Notes: generated by a model from the sequence alone, not told the origin. DNA of 64,000 nt from Alloyangia pacifica (GCF_900116195.1 NZ_FOZW01000004.1:124001-188000); one strand, 5' to 3'; positions 1 to 8,316 are shown, counted from the stretch's first letter. Numbers and translations: made by a program.

Positions 1-282
1 CATCGCCTCGGCGTAGAAGCGTCCAAGCGCGTCGTCATGCACCCGGCCGATGAAGGCGGTGCGCAGCCCGAGGTTTCCGAGACCCGCCAGCGTGTTGGCC
101 ACCGAGCCGCCAGGTGCCTGAACGCGGCCCTCCATGGCGCCGTAGAGCACCTCGGCGCGGTCGCGCTCGATCAGCTGCATGATGCCCTTGGTGATGCCCA
201 TGTGCTCGAGGAACGAGTCATCCGCCCGGGTCAGCACGTCGACGATGGCGTTGCCGATGCCGACAACCTGGTACTTTTTCAT
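1..282 (-). CDS. PfkB-family sugar/nucleoside kinase, probably adenosine kinase (3' part outside window)
   Basis: Only the first 94 residues are present; the gene runs off the left edge of the window. The N-terminus has the family-typical GIGNAIVD strand (residues 8-15), then the substrate-binding PGGSVANT segment (57-64) and FIGRVHDD (77-84), both hallmarks of PfkB/ribokinase-fold kinases. In Rhodobacteraceae this N-terminus is usually annotated as adenosine kinase, which phosphorylates adenosine to AMP. The C-terminal catalytic GAGD motif is not visible, so substrate is inferred. The start ATG overlaps the stop of the upstream endonuclease III gene (ATGA), so the two are probably translated together. 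Confidence 0.8.
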   Translation of the reverse strand, partial: MKKYQVVGIGNAIVDVLTRADDSFLEHMGITKGIMQLIERDRAEVLYGAMEGRVQAPGGSVANTLAGLGNLGLRTAFIGRVHDDALGRFYAEAM

Positions 283-923
283 AATGTCTTTTCCTCGAAC
301 TGGCAGAGGTCGCGGATCAGGCAAGCCCCGCACTTGGGCTTGCGCGCGACGCAGGTGTAGCGCCCGTGCAGGATCATCCAGTGATGCGCATGCTGCTGGA
401 AATCCACGGGGATATTGTCTTCGATGGCGCGCTCGACGGCGACAACGTCCTTGCCCGGGCAGACCCCCGAGCGGTTGCCGAAGCGGAAGATATGGGTATC
501 GACCGCCTGCGCCGGGTAGTGCCACCACATGTTCAGCACCACGTTGGCGGTCTTGCGCCCGACGCCAGGCAGGCTTTCGAGCGCGGCGCGCGAGCAGGGC
601 ACCTCGCCGCCGTAGTCCTCGACGAGGATCTTCGACAGCTTGATGACGTTCTTGGCCTTGTTGCGATAGAGCCCGATGGTCTTGATGTGCTCGATCAGGG
701 TCTCCTCGCCAAGCGCCAGCATCTTCTCGGGCGTGTCGGCGATCTTGAAAAGCTCGTGCGTGGCGCGGTTCACCCCGATGTCGGTCGCCTGCGCCGAAAG
801 CGCCACGGCCACCACCAGCGTGTAGGCATTGACGTGATCGAGTTCGCCCTTCGGCTCCGGCTCGGAGGCATGAAAGCGGGTGAAGATCTCGCGGATCGTG
901 TGATAATCGAGCTGCTTGGCCAT
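279..923 (-). CDS. nth: endonuclease III (DNA glycosylase/AP lyase)
   Basis: A 214-residue protein of the usual Nth length. It removes oxidised pyrimidines from DNA and nicks the resulting abasic site in base excision repair. The helix-hairpin-helix LPGVGRKTANVV (118-129) carries the catalytic lysine (K124), and VDTHIFR (141-147) carries the catalytic aspartate (D142). Four cysteines at 191, 198, 201 and 207 give the C-X6-C-X2-C-X5-C pattern of the [4Fe-4S] cluster. The frame stays open further upstream, but the start at MAKQLDYH matches the family N-terminus. It overlaps the downstream kinase by 4 bp (ATGA) and is divergent from the Ada-like gene, so a DNA-repair pair shares one intergenic region. 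Confidence 0.95.
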   Translation of the reverse strand: MAKQLDYHTIREIFTRFHASEPEPKGELDHVNAYTLVVAVALSAQATDIGVNRATHELFKIADTPEKMLALGEETLIEHIKTIGLYRNKAKNVIKLSKILVEDYGGEVPCSRAALESLPGVGRKTANVVLNMWWHYPAQAVDTHIFRFGNRSGVCPGKDVVAVERAIEDNIPVDFQQHAHHWMILHGRYTCVARKPKCGACLIRDLCQFEEKTL

Positions 924-1077
924 GGAGAAAGCTATGCAACGGCGGGCCTTCTGCCGCAAGTCCGCCTTCTTCTCTTTGGCAAATACGCAAGTACCGTCCG
1001 CGCCGCTTGCGCAACATTCGGGTCGCGCGTAGCGCGGGTTTCCCGCTATTTCAGGAGCAGAGATACAGGAGGCCGCG

Positions 1078-1935
1078 ATGGGCGAGCTTGCACAGCAGGG
1101 GTACCACTTCAACGTCATGCGCCGCGCGATCGAGCTGATCGATGCGGGCGGGCCGCAGTTGACCCTCGAGGATCTCGCGGCGCAGATGGACATGAGCCCG
1201 GCGCATTTCCAGCGGCTGTTTTCCCGCTGGGCCGGGGTCTCGCCGAAGCGCTTCCAGCAATATCTCGCGCTTGGCCACGCCAAGGCGCTGCTCACCGACC
1301 GCTTCTCGACGCTGGAGACGGCGCATGCGGCGGGGCTCTCGGGGGGCGGGCGGCTGCACGATCTCTTCCTGCGCTGGGAGGCGATGAGTCCCGGCGAGTT
1401 CGCGCGGGGCGGGCAGGGGCTGACGATCTTCTGGGGCTGGTTCGAGAGCCCCTTCGGTCCGGCACTGGTCATGGGCACCGAAAAGGGCATCTGCGGCATG
1501 GGCTTTGCCGCGGAGGCGGGCGAGGAGGAGACCTTCCGCGACCTGCTGTCGCGCTGGCCGCGGGCGGAGTTCATCGAGGATCCGATGTTCCTGCGGCCCT
1601 GGGTGCTGGCCGCCTTCGGCGTGCAGCAGGAGGGCGAGGTGCCGATCTACCTGATCGGCGCACCCTTCCAGATCAAGGTCTGGGAGGCGCTGATGCGCAT
1701 CCCCTCGGGCCATGTCACCAGCTATTCCGAGATTGCCGAGGCGATCGGCAGCCCACGCGCGGTGCGCGCCGTGGGGACGGCGGTAGGGCGCAATCCTGTT
1801 TCTTTGCTGATCCCCTGCCATCGCGCGCTGCGCAAATCCGGCGGGCTCGGCGGCTACCACTGGGGCCTGCCGGTCAAGCGCGCGATCCTGGCCTGGGAGG
1901 CGGCGCGGCTCGAGGCCGAGGAGGTCGCGCTCTGA
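1078..1935 (+). CDS. Ada-like protein: AraC HTH plus O6-alkylguanine-DNA methyltransferase
   Basis: A 285-residue two-part protein. Residues about 14-110 form an AraC-type helix-turn-helix region (LEDLAAQMDMSPAHFQRLF at 30-48). Residues about 118-285 form the methylated-DNA--[protein]-cysteine S-methyltransferase, with the PCHRAL active site at 246-251 (acceptor Cys247) followed by GGLGGYHWG. This domain irreversibly takes the alkyl group from O6-methylguanine. Compared with E. coli Ada, the N-terminal zinc domain with the methylphosphotriester-accepting cysteine is absent, so the classic methylation switch for transcription cannot operate in the same way. A start with AGGAGG (1066-1074 region) is well supported. 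It is divergent from nth. Confidence 0.93.
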   Translation: MGELAQQGYHFNVMRRAIELIDAGGPQLTLEDLAAQMDMSPAHFQRLFSRWAGVSPKRFQQYLALGHAKALLTDRFSTLETAHAAGLSGGGRLHDLFLRWEAMSPGEFARGGQGLTIFWGWFESPFGPALVMGTEKGICGMGFAAEAGEEETFRDLLSRWPRAEFIEDPMFLRPWVLAAFGVQQEGEVPIYLIGAPFQIKVWEALMRIPSGHVTSYSEIAEAIGSPRAVRAVGTAVGRNPVSLLIPCHRALRKSGGLGGYHWGLPVKRAILAWEAARLEAEEVAL

Positions 1936-2003
1936 CAGGCCGGCTGCCCTGTCCATGTGACAGGGATGCGCGAAGTCTTGCCAACAATGTGTGGGGGTGC
2001 CCA

Positions 2004-2031
2004 TTGGCTGCGGTCTTTTCCGCACTATAAC
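2004..2031 (+). promoter_or_regulatory. probable sigma70-type promoter of the OmpA-family lipoprotein gene
   Basis: TTGGCT at 2004-2009 and TATAAC at 2026-2031 are separated by 16 bp. The -10 element matches 5 of 6 consensus bases and the -35 element 4 of 6. The predicted start of transcription near 2038 leaves a leader of about 34 nt before the ATG at 2072. Read by eye only. Confidence 0.5.
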
Positions 2032-2071
2032 TGGGGCACACCCATCTTGGGCAAATGACACGAGGCATTAC

Positions 2072-2722
2072 ATGTTCCGGGCAAAGACCACAGTTTTCCT
2101 GACGCTTGCAGCAGCCATGGCGCTGACCGCCTGTACTGACGTCAACGACCCCAACCGCCAGGCGAAGAACGGCGCGCTGATCGGCGCGCTCGGCGGCGCC
2201 GTCGCGGGCCGCGCCATCGGCGGCAACAACTCCGACGCCACCAAGAACGCGCTGGCCGGTGCCGCTGCGGGCGCCATCGCCGGCGGCCTGATCGGCAACA
2301 ACCTCGACAAGCAGGAAGCCGCTTTGCGGCAGCAGCTGGGCAACAACGTCGGCATCACCAACACCGGTGACCGCCTGATCGTGACCATGCCGCAGGACAT
2401 CCTGTTTGCCACCGACAGCGCCTCGCTGCGCCCCGACCTGCAGGGCGATATTGCCACCGTGGGCCGCAGCCTGCTGGAGTATCCGAACACCACCGTGCAG
2501 GTGATCGGCCACACCGACAGCGACGGCTCGGCGGAATACAACCAGTCGCTCTCGCAGCGCCGCGCCGCCTCGGTGGCTTCGCTGCTGATGCAGCAGGGCG
2601 TGCCCTCCTACCGCGTGCAGTCCATCGGCCGCGGCGAAGCGCAGCCGATCGCGTCGAACCTGACGGCGGAAGGCAAGCAGCAGAACCGCCGCGTCGAGAT
2701 CGTCATCCTGCCGAACGGCTGA
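2072..2722 (+). CDS. OmpA-family outer-membrane lipoprotein (YiaD-like)
   Basis: A 216-residue protein with a lipoprotein signal peptide ending in the lipobox LTAC (lipidated Cys21). Residues about 33-75 are a glycine/alanine-rich glycine-zipper segment (ALIGALGGAVAG). Residues about 103-216 form an OmpA C-terminal domain, with TDSDGSAEYNQSLSQRRA spanning the peptidoglycan-binding residues and a terminal NRRVEI strand. The protein should sit in the outer membrane and bind the cell wall non-covalently. The frame is open from 1991, but the start at 2072 is chosen because it gives an intact signal peptide and follows the promoter at 2004-2031. It is transcribed alone and ends at a strong terminator. 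Confidence 0.9.
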   Translation: MFRAKTTVFLTLAAAMALTACTDVNDPNRQAKNGALIGALGGAVAGRAIGGNNSDATKNALAGAAAGAIAGGLIGNNLDKQEAALRQQLGNNVGITNTGDRLIVTMPQDILFATDSASLRPDLQGDIATVGRSLLEYPNTTVQVIGHTDSDGSAEYNQSLSQRRAASVASLLMQQGVPSYRVQSIGRGEAQPIASNLTAEGKQQNRRVEIVILPNG

Positions 2723-2749
2723 TCACCTCTTACGACGTTGCAAGTGACA

Positions 2750-2777
2750 GGGCGCACCGGGAGACCGGTGCGCCCTT
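2750..2777 (+). terminator. intrinsic terminator after the OmpA-family lipoprotein gene
   Basis: An 11-bp perfect stem, GGGCGCACCGG (2750-2760) with CCGGTGCGCCC (2765-2775), closes a GAGA loop and is followed by TT. The T-run is short. Confidence 0.7.
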
Positions 2778-2816
2778 CGCGTTTTCCGCCCCGCGTGCTG
2801 ACACGGGGCAGACAGG

Positions 2817-2843
2817 AAAAAGGCCCGCGCAGCGGCGCGGGCC
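2817..2843 (-). terminator. intrinsic terminator of the sugar transferase gene
   Basis: Read on the minus strand, GGCCCGCGC pairs with GCGCGGGCC (2843-2835 with 2830-2822) around a 4-nt loop and is followed by five T. It lies 26 bp beyond the sugar transferase stop. Confidence 0.8.
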
Positions 2844-2868
2844 CATTGGTTCTGCAATGTGTCCCGGC

Positions 2869-3555
2869 TCAGCAGCCGGTGCCGTGCCAGACCACTTTCA
2901 CGGTGCGCAGCAGCACTTTGAGATCGGTGACGAAGGACATCTCCCGAAGGTAGGCGCTGTCGAACTGGGCGCGTTCGGCGAAGCTCGACTCGTTGCGCAC
3001 CGAGGTTTGCCAGAAACCGGTGATGCCGGGGCGCATCGCGTAGTAGGCGTTGCCGGGGTAGATGGCGCGTTGGTCGACCATCATCGGGCGCGGGCCGACC
3101 AGGGACATGTCGCCCTTCAGCACGTTCCAGAGCTGCGGCAGTTCGTCGATGGAGCTCTTGCGGAGGACATGGCCGATCGGCGTGATGCGCGGATCTTGGC
3201 GCAGCTTCTGGTTGAACTCCCATTCCGTCCGGGCGCCTTCGTTTGCCCGAAGGTGTGCTTCGAGCAGCCGCTCGGCATTCGGGACCATCGAGCGGAGCTT
3301 CCACATGTGAAATACCCGGCCATTCCGTCCCACCCGCTTCTGAAGGTAGAGCGGCGAATGCCCGTCCTTTGCGACCAGCAATGCGCAGGCCAGCACCACG
3401 GCGAGCGCGGGGACGGCGAGGAGCAGGACGAGCGCCACGTCGAGCACGCGCTTGAAGTGTGCGCGATAGGCCATCGGGCGCGGAGCGCCGAACAGCGTTT
3501 CATCGATCAGGGTCTCGATTTCGACCGCCGCGGTAAGCGGCTGGCGGGCATGCAT
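2869..3555 (-). CDS. polyprenyl-phosphate sugar-1-phosphate transferase (bacterial sugar transferase family)
   Basis: A 228-residue initiating glycosyltransferase. This family attaches the first sugar-phosphate of an exopolysaccharide or O-antigen repeat unit to undecaprenyl phosphate at the inner membrane. One hydrophobic segment lies at about 38-62, followed by the cytoplasmic catalytic part: KRVGRNGRVFHMWKLRSM (73-90), SSIDELPQLWNVLKGDMS (134-151), VGPRP (153-157) and RPGITGFWQ (175-183), all typical family signatures. The frame is open to 3648; the ATG at 3555 is preferred because AGGAGG lies 11 nt upstream, while the ATG at 3582 has no clear ribosome site. No other polysaccharide gene is adjacent, so it may start the polymer made by the locus at 8.4-18.8 kb; that link is inference. 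Confidence 0.9.
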   Translation of the reverse strand: MHARQPLTAAVEIETLIDETLFGAPRPMAYRAHFKRVLDVALVLLLAVPALAVVLACALLVAKDGHSPLYLQKRVGRNGRVFHMWKLRSMVPNAERLLEAHLRANEGARTEWEFNQKLRQDPRITPIGHVLRKSSIDELPQLWNVLKGDMSLVGPRPMMVDQRAIYPGNAYYAMRPGITGFWQTSVRNESSFAERAQFDSAYLREMSFVTDLKVLLRTVKVVWHGTGC

Positions 3556-4460
3556 CGTCAAGGCGACCTCCTCGAGGTTCATCGACGGAAGCAATGCAAG
3601 GCGGCACGAATATCCGGCTAAGACACGGCAAGCAGGCATCCTGAGCATCGCCAGCAGGCAATGCGGTACGGAAATACCGGCGATGACCGAGTGTCAGTTC
3701 CGAACGAACTTCAGCAGACTCACAAACACTCCCAAAAGTGGAAGCACCAACCCCAAGTGCCGAGATGTGGCGGAAATAAGGCTTTCCGGCCGACAAGAAA
3801 GCTTATGCATTTGAGAAAAGTCTTCGTCAACTCAACCTTTAGAGTGCAACTTTGGGACGAACGGGTAGGTGCGACGACCAGTCGGATTGGTGCCGCGCAA
3901 AGGGATGTGGTTCCCCCTCCGAAGGGGAGCGAAAGCGCCGGAAATCACTCTGGGACGCCGGTCGGTCGCGGCGTGTTAGAGGCGATTTCGGAAACAGCGG
4001 AGGAGCCGTATTGGCCCTGCTTGTTTCCTGTCGCCTCAAAGTAAGTGTCCACATCTGGATTTGTGCGGGGGATATGGCCAATCGCTCGCCTCGCGCGGCA
4101 GAGGGGAGGTCGGGGATTTTCATTGAGTGGAAACAGTTGCTCATGTGCATCCACGCAGGCATGCGCGATTTACGCGGCGGGGAGACCTGCGGAGAACGAA
4201 GGACCGCGTGTTTTCGGGCGACACGTCAGAGGTGATCCAGGAAGATCACGGAATGTTACAGAGCTATGGTTTCCGGGAGATCAAGGCCCGAATCACCACC
4301 CATGAGCGCCCTAAAGTTGCCTCATCAGGGCTTGCGAATGTCTTAATTTCGGGGTGCATGGTGTGAATTGTGGCCGTCCGCCCGCCGCTGTCGGAGTTGC
4401 ATGGTGTCTGGCGGGGGCCTATGTGCGGGCTGCGGGTGAGTTGCAAGCGAAGGGGCCATC
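3556..4460. other. about 900-bp region without a recognisable gene
   Basis: Several open frames run through this stretch on both strands (for example 3661-4044 plus and 3839-4162 minus). None has a recognisable protein, a good ribosome site or clear coding bias, and they overlap each other. Part of it (about 3660-3850) is less GC-rich than its surroundings. A likely minus-strand promoter lies at 3802-3830, so the proximal part is the leader of the sugar transferase. I see nothing certain in the remainder. Confidence 0.5.
3802..3830 (-). promoter_or_regulatory. probable promoter of the sugar transferase gene
   Basis: On the minus strand TTGACG (3830-3825) and CATAAG (3807-3802) are separated by exactly 17 bp, matching 5 of 6 and 4 of 6 sigma70 consensus bases. 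Transcription from about 3795 would give a 5' leader of roughly 240 nt before the ATG at 3555, unusually long for this genome. Confidence 0.5.
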
Positions 4461-5075
4461 ATGGCGAACCATCTTTATCAGGGAGATCTGCCGGACGGGC
4501 TCGAGCTTGGCGCGGTTGTCGCGATCGACTGCGAGACCATGGGGCTTAATCCGCACCGCGACCGGCTCTGCGTCGTGCAACTCTCGGGGGGCGACGGGGA
4601 TGCGCACCTCGTGCAGATCGCGCGAGGCCAGACCGAGGCCCCCAATCTCTGTCGTCTTCTGGAAGATCCGCAGGTGCTGAAGCTCTTTCACTTCGGACGT
4701 TTCGACATCGCCGCCATGTTCAAGAGCTTCGGCGCGCTGGCGGCCCCGGTGTATTGCACAAAGATCGCCAGCCGTCTGGTGCGCACCTACACTGATCGGC
4801 ATGGGCTGAAGAACCTGACGCACGAATTGCTGAACGTGGATATCTCGAAACAGCAGCAATCCAGCGACTGGGGCGCCGCCGAATTGAAGCCGGCGCAGCT
4901 CGACTACGCGGCGTCGGACGTGCTTCATCTGCACCGGTTGAAGGATGTCCTCGACGCGATGCTGGAGCGCGAAGGCCGGGGCGAGATCGCCCAAGCCTGT
5001 TTCGATTTCCTGCCGACCCGCGCGAAGCTCGACCTCGCCGGCTGGCCGGATACCGACATCTTTGCGCATGCGTGA
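4461..5075 (+). CDS. rnd: short ribonuclease D (DEDDy 3'-5' exonuclease)
   Basis: A 204-residue 3'-to-5' exoribonuclease. The three exonuclease motifs are intact: D23-x-E25 in AIDCETMGL, D82 in FHFGRFDIAAM, and Y149-x3-D153 in YAASDVLHLH, so it belongs to the DEDDy subgroup. It contains only the catalytic domain. The HRDC domains of E. coli RNase D (about 375 residues) are missing, as in other short alphaproteobacterial versions. Substrates are probably tRNA or other small RNA 3' ends, inferred from the family. It starts 3 bp before lptC in the same direction and probably leads the lpt transcript. Confidence 0.92.
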   Translation: MANHLYQGDLPDGLELGAVVAIDCETMGLNPHRDRLCVVQLSGGDGDAHLVQIARGQTEAPNLCRLLEDPQVLKLFHFGRFDIAAMFKSFGALAAPVYCTKIASRLVRTYTDRHGLKNLTHELLNVDISKQQQSSDWGAAELKPAQLDYAASDVLHLHRLKDVLDAMLEREGRGEIAQACFDFLPTRAKLDLAGWPDTDIFAHA

Positions 5076-5078
5076 CCC

Positions 5079-5678
5079 ATGGTGCAGCGTGGTGACACAT
5101 ATTCGCGGCTGATTGCCTGGCTGAAGATCCTGCTTCCGTTGGTGGCCTTGGCCCTGTTGTCGACGCTCTTTCTTTTGTCGCGGGCGACGCAGACCTCGCG
5201 GGAGCTGCCGTTCGCCGAAGGCAAGGTGCCCGATTCCGCTGCAGCGATGGAGCCCCACTATACGGGAACCACCGCGCGGGGCGATGCGATCAACATGACG
5301 GCCACGCGTGCCCGACCGACCGGGGCAATGGATGGCGCGCTGGAAGCTGACGCCTTTTCCGCCACGATGGACATGGCCGACGGCAGCCTGCTGACGCTCG
5401 ACGCCGACCTTGCGACGATCGACGAGGATCAGCAGGGCGCGCTGCTGCAGAAGGGTGTGCGGATCACCAGTTCGACCGGCTACGTAATGATTACCGAGAC
5501 CATGCGCACTGCGCTGGATCGCATCGAGGCAGAGACGCTTGCACCGGTCAGCGGCGAGGGACCGGCAGGGTCTTTCACGGCCGGGCGGCTGAAAATTACC
5601 ACAGGCGGCGAAGCGGATGACGTGCAACTGCTTTTCACCGACGGCGTGAAGCTGATATACGATCCCAAAAATGAGTGA
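5079..5678 (+). CDS. lptC: LPS export ABC transporter periplasmic protein LptC
   Basis: A 199-residue bitopic protein. A single N-terminal membrane anchor (about residues 11-34) is followed by a periplasmic beta-rich domain rich in acidic residues. LptC links the inner-membrane LptBFG complex to LptA in the lipopolysaccharide bridge. Sequence conservation in this family is low; the assignment rests on the anchor, the size and the position directly before lptA and lptB. Its 3' end overlaps the earliest possible lptA start by 8 bp. Confidence 0.88.
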   Translation: MVQRGDTYSRLIAWLKILLPLVALALLSTLFLLSRATQTSRELPFAEGKVPDSAAAMEPHYTGTTARGDAINMTATRARPTGAMDGALEADAFSATMDMADGSLLTLDADLATIDEDQQGALLQKGVRITSSTGYVMITETMRTALDRIEAETLAPVSGEGPAGSFTAGRLKITTGGEADDVQLLFTDGVKLIYDPKNE

Positions 5679-6198
5679 GTTCATCATGGTTCGCATTGCC
5701 GCATCGACGATTGCCCTGATTACCTGGGCCAGCCTTGCCGCTGCCCAGGGCACGCAGGTCGCGTTCGGCGGCATGACTCAGGACACAAGTGCCCCGGTCG
5801 AGGTCACCGCCGACCAGCTGGAGGTGAACCAGGGAGACGGCACCGCGCTCTATACCGGCAATGTGGTGATCGGGCAGGGCGACATGCGCCTCGCCGCTCC
5901 GCGCGTCCTCGTGGTCTACGCAGAAGGGCAGAACGGCGGCCAGGGTCGCATCCAGCGCATGGAGGCGAGAGGCGGCGTGACTCTCGTCAGCGGCGAGGAA
6001 GCCGCCGAGGCGGAGCAGGCCGACTACGATATCGACGCCGGCACCGTCGTGATGACCGGCAACGTCCTGCTGACCCAGGGCGCCAACGCGCTGACCTCCG
6101 AGCGCATGGTGGTGAACCTGACCGATGGCACGGCGCAGATGGCCGGTCGGGTCCAGACGGTGATCAATCAGGGCGGCAGCGGGCAGGATCAGAACTGA
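5671..6198 (+). CDS. lptA: LPS transport periplasmic protein LptA (OstA-like)
   Basis: A 175-residue secreted protein forming the periplasmic filament that carries lipopolysaccharide to the outer membrane. It has a signal peptide ending near SLAAAQG. Repeated OstA-like beta strands follow: [21 protein letters not shown], then [12 protein letters not shown], then the mirrored [19 protein letters not shown] and [10 protein letters not shown]. The ATG at 5671 overlaps lptC; the ATG at 5686 (MVRIAAST) gives a tighter signal peptide and is an equally plausible start. The stop shares one base with the lptB start, indicating translational coupling. Confidence 0.9.
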   Translation: MSEFIMVRIAASTIALITWASLAAAQGTQVAFGGMTQDTSAPVEVTADQLEVNQGDGTALYTGNVVIGQGDMRLAAPRVLVVYAEGQNGGQGRIQRMEARGGVTLVSGEEAAEAEQADYDIDAGTVVMTGNVLLTQGANALTSERMVVNLTDGTAQMAGRVQTVINQGGSGQDQN

Positions 6199-6956
6199 TG
6201 GCCCGCCCCAACCTCACCGTGACCGAAGGCGGCCAGGGCCTGCGGGTCGAACACCTGCGCAAGAGCTACCGCAAGCGCACCGTCATCCGCGACGTGACGC
6301 TGAAGCTTGACCGGGGCGAGGTCGTCGCACTGCTCGGGCCGAATGGCTGTGGCAAGACGACGACCTTCTACTCGATTGCCGGGCTGGTGAACCCCGAGGG
6401 CGGTCAGGTCACCATCGACGGGCGCGATGTGACCTTCCTGCCGATGTACCGCCGCGCGCGGCTCGGCATCGGCTACCTGCCGCAGGAAAAGTCGATCTTC
6501 CGGGGGCTCTCGGTCGAGGACAATATCGCGGCTGTGCTGGACATCGCCGAGAGCAACGGGCACCGCCGCCGCGAGCGGCTCGAGGAGCTGCTCGGCAGCT
6601 TTTCCATCGAGCACCTGCGCCGCGCGCCCGCGTTGGCCCTTTCGGGCGGCGAGCGGCGCCGGGTGGAGATCGCCCGCTGCCTTGCCGCCAACCCCAAGTA
6701 CCTGCTGCTCGACGAGCCCTTCGCCGGCGTCGACCCGATCAGTGTCGGCGACATTCGCCACCTCGTCGCCGACCTGAAGAAGCGCGGCATCGGCGTGCTG
6801 ATCACTGACCATAACGTTCGCGAGACGCTCGAGATCGTCGACCGCGCCTATATCCTGCACGACGGTCAGGTGCTCATGTCGGGAACCCCGGCCGAGGTCG
6901 TCCAGAACGAAAACGTGCGCCGCGTTTACCTTGGCGAGAATTTCCGCATCAGCTGA
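6198..6956 (+). CDS. lptB: LPS export ABC transporter ATP-binding protein LptB
   Basis: A 252-residue cytoplasmic ATPase that powers extraction of lipopolysaccharide from the inner membrane with LptF and LptG (not in this window). The Walker A motif GPNGCGKT is at 47-54, the Q-loop at Q96 in YLPQEKSIF, the ABC signature LSGGE at 148-152, and Walker B LLLDEPF at 169-175, followed by the switch histidine in [27 protein letters not shown] is particularly characteristic of LptB. It starts in TGATG, overlapping the lptA stop by one base. In many alphaproteobacteria rpoN follows lptB; here hpf comes next. Confidence 0.95.
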   Translation: MARPNLTVTEGGQGLRVEHLRKSYRKRTVIRDVTLKLDRGEVVALLGPNGCGKTTTFYSIAGLVNPEGGQVTIDGRDVTFLPMYRRARLGIGYLPQEKSIFRGLSVEDNIAAVLDIAESNGHRRRERLEELLGSFSIEHLRRAPALALSGGERRRVEIARCLAANPKYLLLDEPFAGVDPISVGDIRHLVADLKKRGIGVLITDHNVRETLEIVDRAYILHDGQVLMSGTPAEVVQNENVRRVYLGENFRIS

Positions 6957-7207
6957 AGCGATTCTCCGAGAGAATCCGCCTATGATGGGCTCACCCCTTT
7001 GCGACAGATCATTGACAAAACGGGGCTGGCTGACCTCAAATGAGGTTATGACGCACCGTTATTCTGCAGCTCCGGAACACGCGTCCCCCGAGGAGAGGGA
7101 CCCCCGGATCCATTCTGCAGCGGGCTTGCGTCACCCCTGATCCGCACCACATCTGAGGCAGCCCTAGGGCTGGATGCGATACGGATCCAAAGAGAGAAGG
7201 AACAAAG
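6957..7207. other. lptB-hpf intergenic region with weak hairpin and possible promoter
   Basis: Just after lptB, GATTCTC (6960-6966) pairs with GAGAATC (6970-6976) across a 3-nt loop. There is no T-run, so it is at best a weak terminator. TTGACA at 7012-7017 with TCAAAT at 7036-7041 (18-bp spacing) could be the promoter for hpf-ptsN. ATTCTGCAGC occurs twice (near 7061 and 7112). No coding sequence is seen, and no rpoN remnant. Confidence 0.4.
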
Positions 7208-7774
7208 ATGCGCTATCAGATCACGGGTAAGCAGATCGACATCGGCGACGCGCTCCAAACCCATGTCAAACAAGAGCTTGGCGAAGTTGTCGCGAAGTAC
7301 TCCGGGCGCCCGACCGATGCGAATATCACCTTTTCCAAGAGTGCGCATGAATACGTCTGCGAGGTCACGGTTCACCTCTCCACGGGGCTGACCACCTCGG
7401 CCAAGGACAAGGCCACCGAGATCTACGCGGCCTTCGATGGCTGCGGCGAGAAGATCGATAAGCAGCTGCGGCGCTACAAGCGGCGGCTGAAGGACCATCA
7501 CAAGGATCGCGTGGAGCCCGTTGAACTCCACAACGCGGCCTCGTATATCCTCGCCCGCGAAGAGGACTCGCAGGACTACGCTGAGCCTGACTCGCTGCAG
7601 CCGATCATCGTGGCGGAGATGGAGACAAAGATCCCCTCTCTGACCGTCGGCGAAGCCGTGATGCAGATGGAACTGGCCGGAGCCCCCGTGCTGGTCTTCC
7701 GCAATGAGAAGAAGGATGGCGTGAACGTCGTTTATCGGCGTGAGGACGGCAATATCGGCTGGATCGATCCGTAA
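7208..7774 (+). CDS. hpf: ribosome hibernation-promoting factor, long form
   Basis: A 188-residue protein. The N-terminal S30AE domain (about 1-95, starting MRYQITGKQIDIGDALQTHV) binds the ribosome where mRNA and tRNA would sit. The C-terminal domain (about 130-188, EMETKIPSLTVGEAVMQME to the GNIGWIDP end) promotes pairing of 70S ribosomes into 100S dimers in stationary phase. The presence of both makes this the long form. A purine-rich ribosome site (GAGAGAAGGAAC) precedes the ATG. It lies 54 bp before ptsN on the same strand, an arrangement conserved in the family. Confidence 0.95.
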   Translation: MRYQITGKQIDIGDALQTHVKQELGEVVAKYSGRPTDANITFSKSAHEYVCEVTVHLSTGLTTSAKDKATEIYAAFDGCGEKIDKQLRRYKRRLKDHHKDRVEPVELHNAASYILAREEDSQDYAEPDSLQPIIVAEMETKIPSLTVGEAVMQMELAGAPVLVFRNEKKDGVNVVYRREDGNIGWIDP

Positions 7775-7828
7775 GGATCTGCGCAGCCGGTGGATCGGCG
7801 CCTTCGAGCAGACTGTAAAGGGCGGTCA

Positions 7829-8293
7829 ATGACCTTTCTTGAACTTCTGAAACCGCAGGCCGTGAAGGTCGTCGCGGCGGCAAGCAGCAAGAAGCGGCTG
7901 ATGCATGACATCGCCGAGCTGGCCGAATCCGCCTATGGCATTCACGCGGCCTCGGCCGTGGAGGCCCTCATGGAGCGCGAGAGCCTTGGCCCCACCGGTG
8001 TGGGCCATGGCGTCGCGCTGCCGCATGCGCGTATCCCCGGCATCGACCAGGTGCACGGCGTGTTCATCCTGCTGGAGAAACCCGTCGAGTTCGAGGCGGT
8101 GGACCGGCAGCCGGTGGATATCGTCTTTGCCCTCTTCGCCCCCGAGGACGCAGGCGTGGAGCACCTGAAGGCGCTGGCGCTGGTGTCGCGCTCGCTGCGC
8201 GACGCGGCGCTCTGCACCAAGTTGCGGGCGAATCCCGATCCGTCGACGCTCTATGCGGTTCTGACCGAGGATCGCTCGTCGCAGGCGGCCTGA
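7829..8293 (+). CDS. ptsN: PTS IIA-like nitrogen regulatory protein PtsN
   Basis: A 154-residue EIIA-Ntr protein, the terminal phosphate acceptor of the regulatory PTS-Ntr pathway (PtsP-PtsO-PtsN). The phosphorylated histidine is H66 in GVALPHARIP. ESLGPTGVGHGVALPHAR and the acidic FALFAPEDAGVEHLKAL segments are family hallmarks. The frame is open from 7790, but the ATG at 7829 after an AAAGGGCGG ribosome site matches the family N-terminus (MTFLELLKP). Targets of its regulation cannot be read from the sequence. It ends the lpt-hpf-ptsN block at a strong terminator. Confidence 0.94.
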   Translation: MTFLELLKPQAVKVVAAASSKKRLMHDIAELAESAYGIHAASAVEALMERESLGPTGVGHGVALPHARIPGIDQVHGVFILLEKPVEFEAVDRQPVDIVFALFAPEDAGVEHLKALALVSRSLRDAALCTKLRANPDPSTLYAVLTEDRSSQAA

Positions 8294-8316
8294 GTCGGGC
8301 TACAGAAGATGCTTCG

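Noticed and set aside
1007..1014. TTGCGCAA palindrome between nth and the Ada-like gene as an Ada box
   Set aside because: It does not resemble the E. coli Ada box, and the local protein lacks the domain needed for that mechanism.
3661..4366. Several overlapping short frames in the large gap upstream of rnd
   Set aside because: No conserved motif, ribosome site or signal peptide; both strands are open by chance because of high GC.
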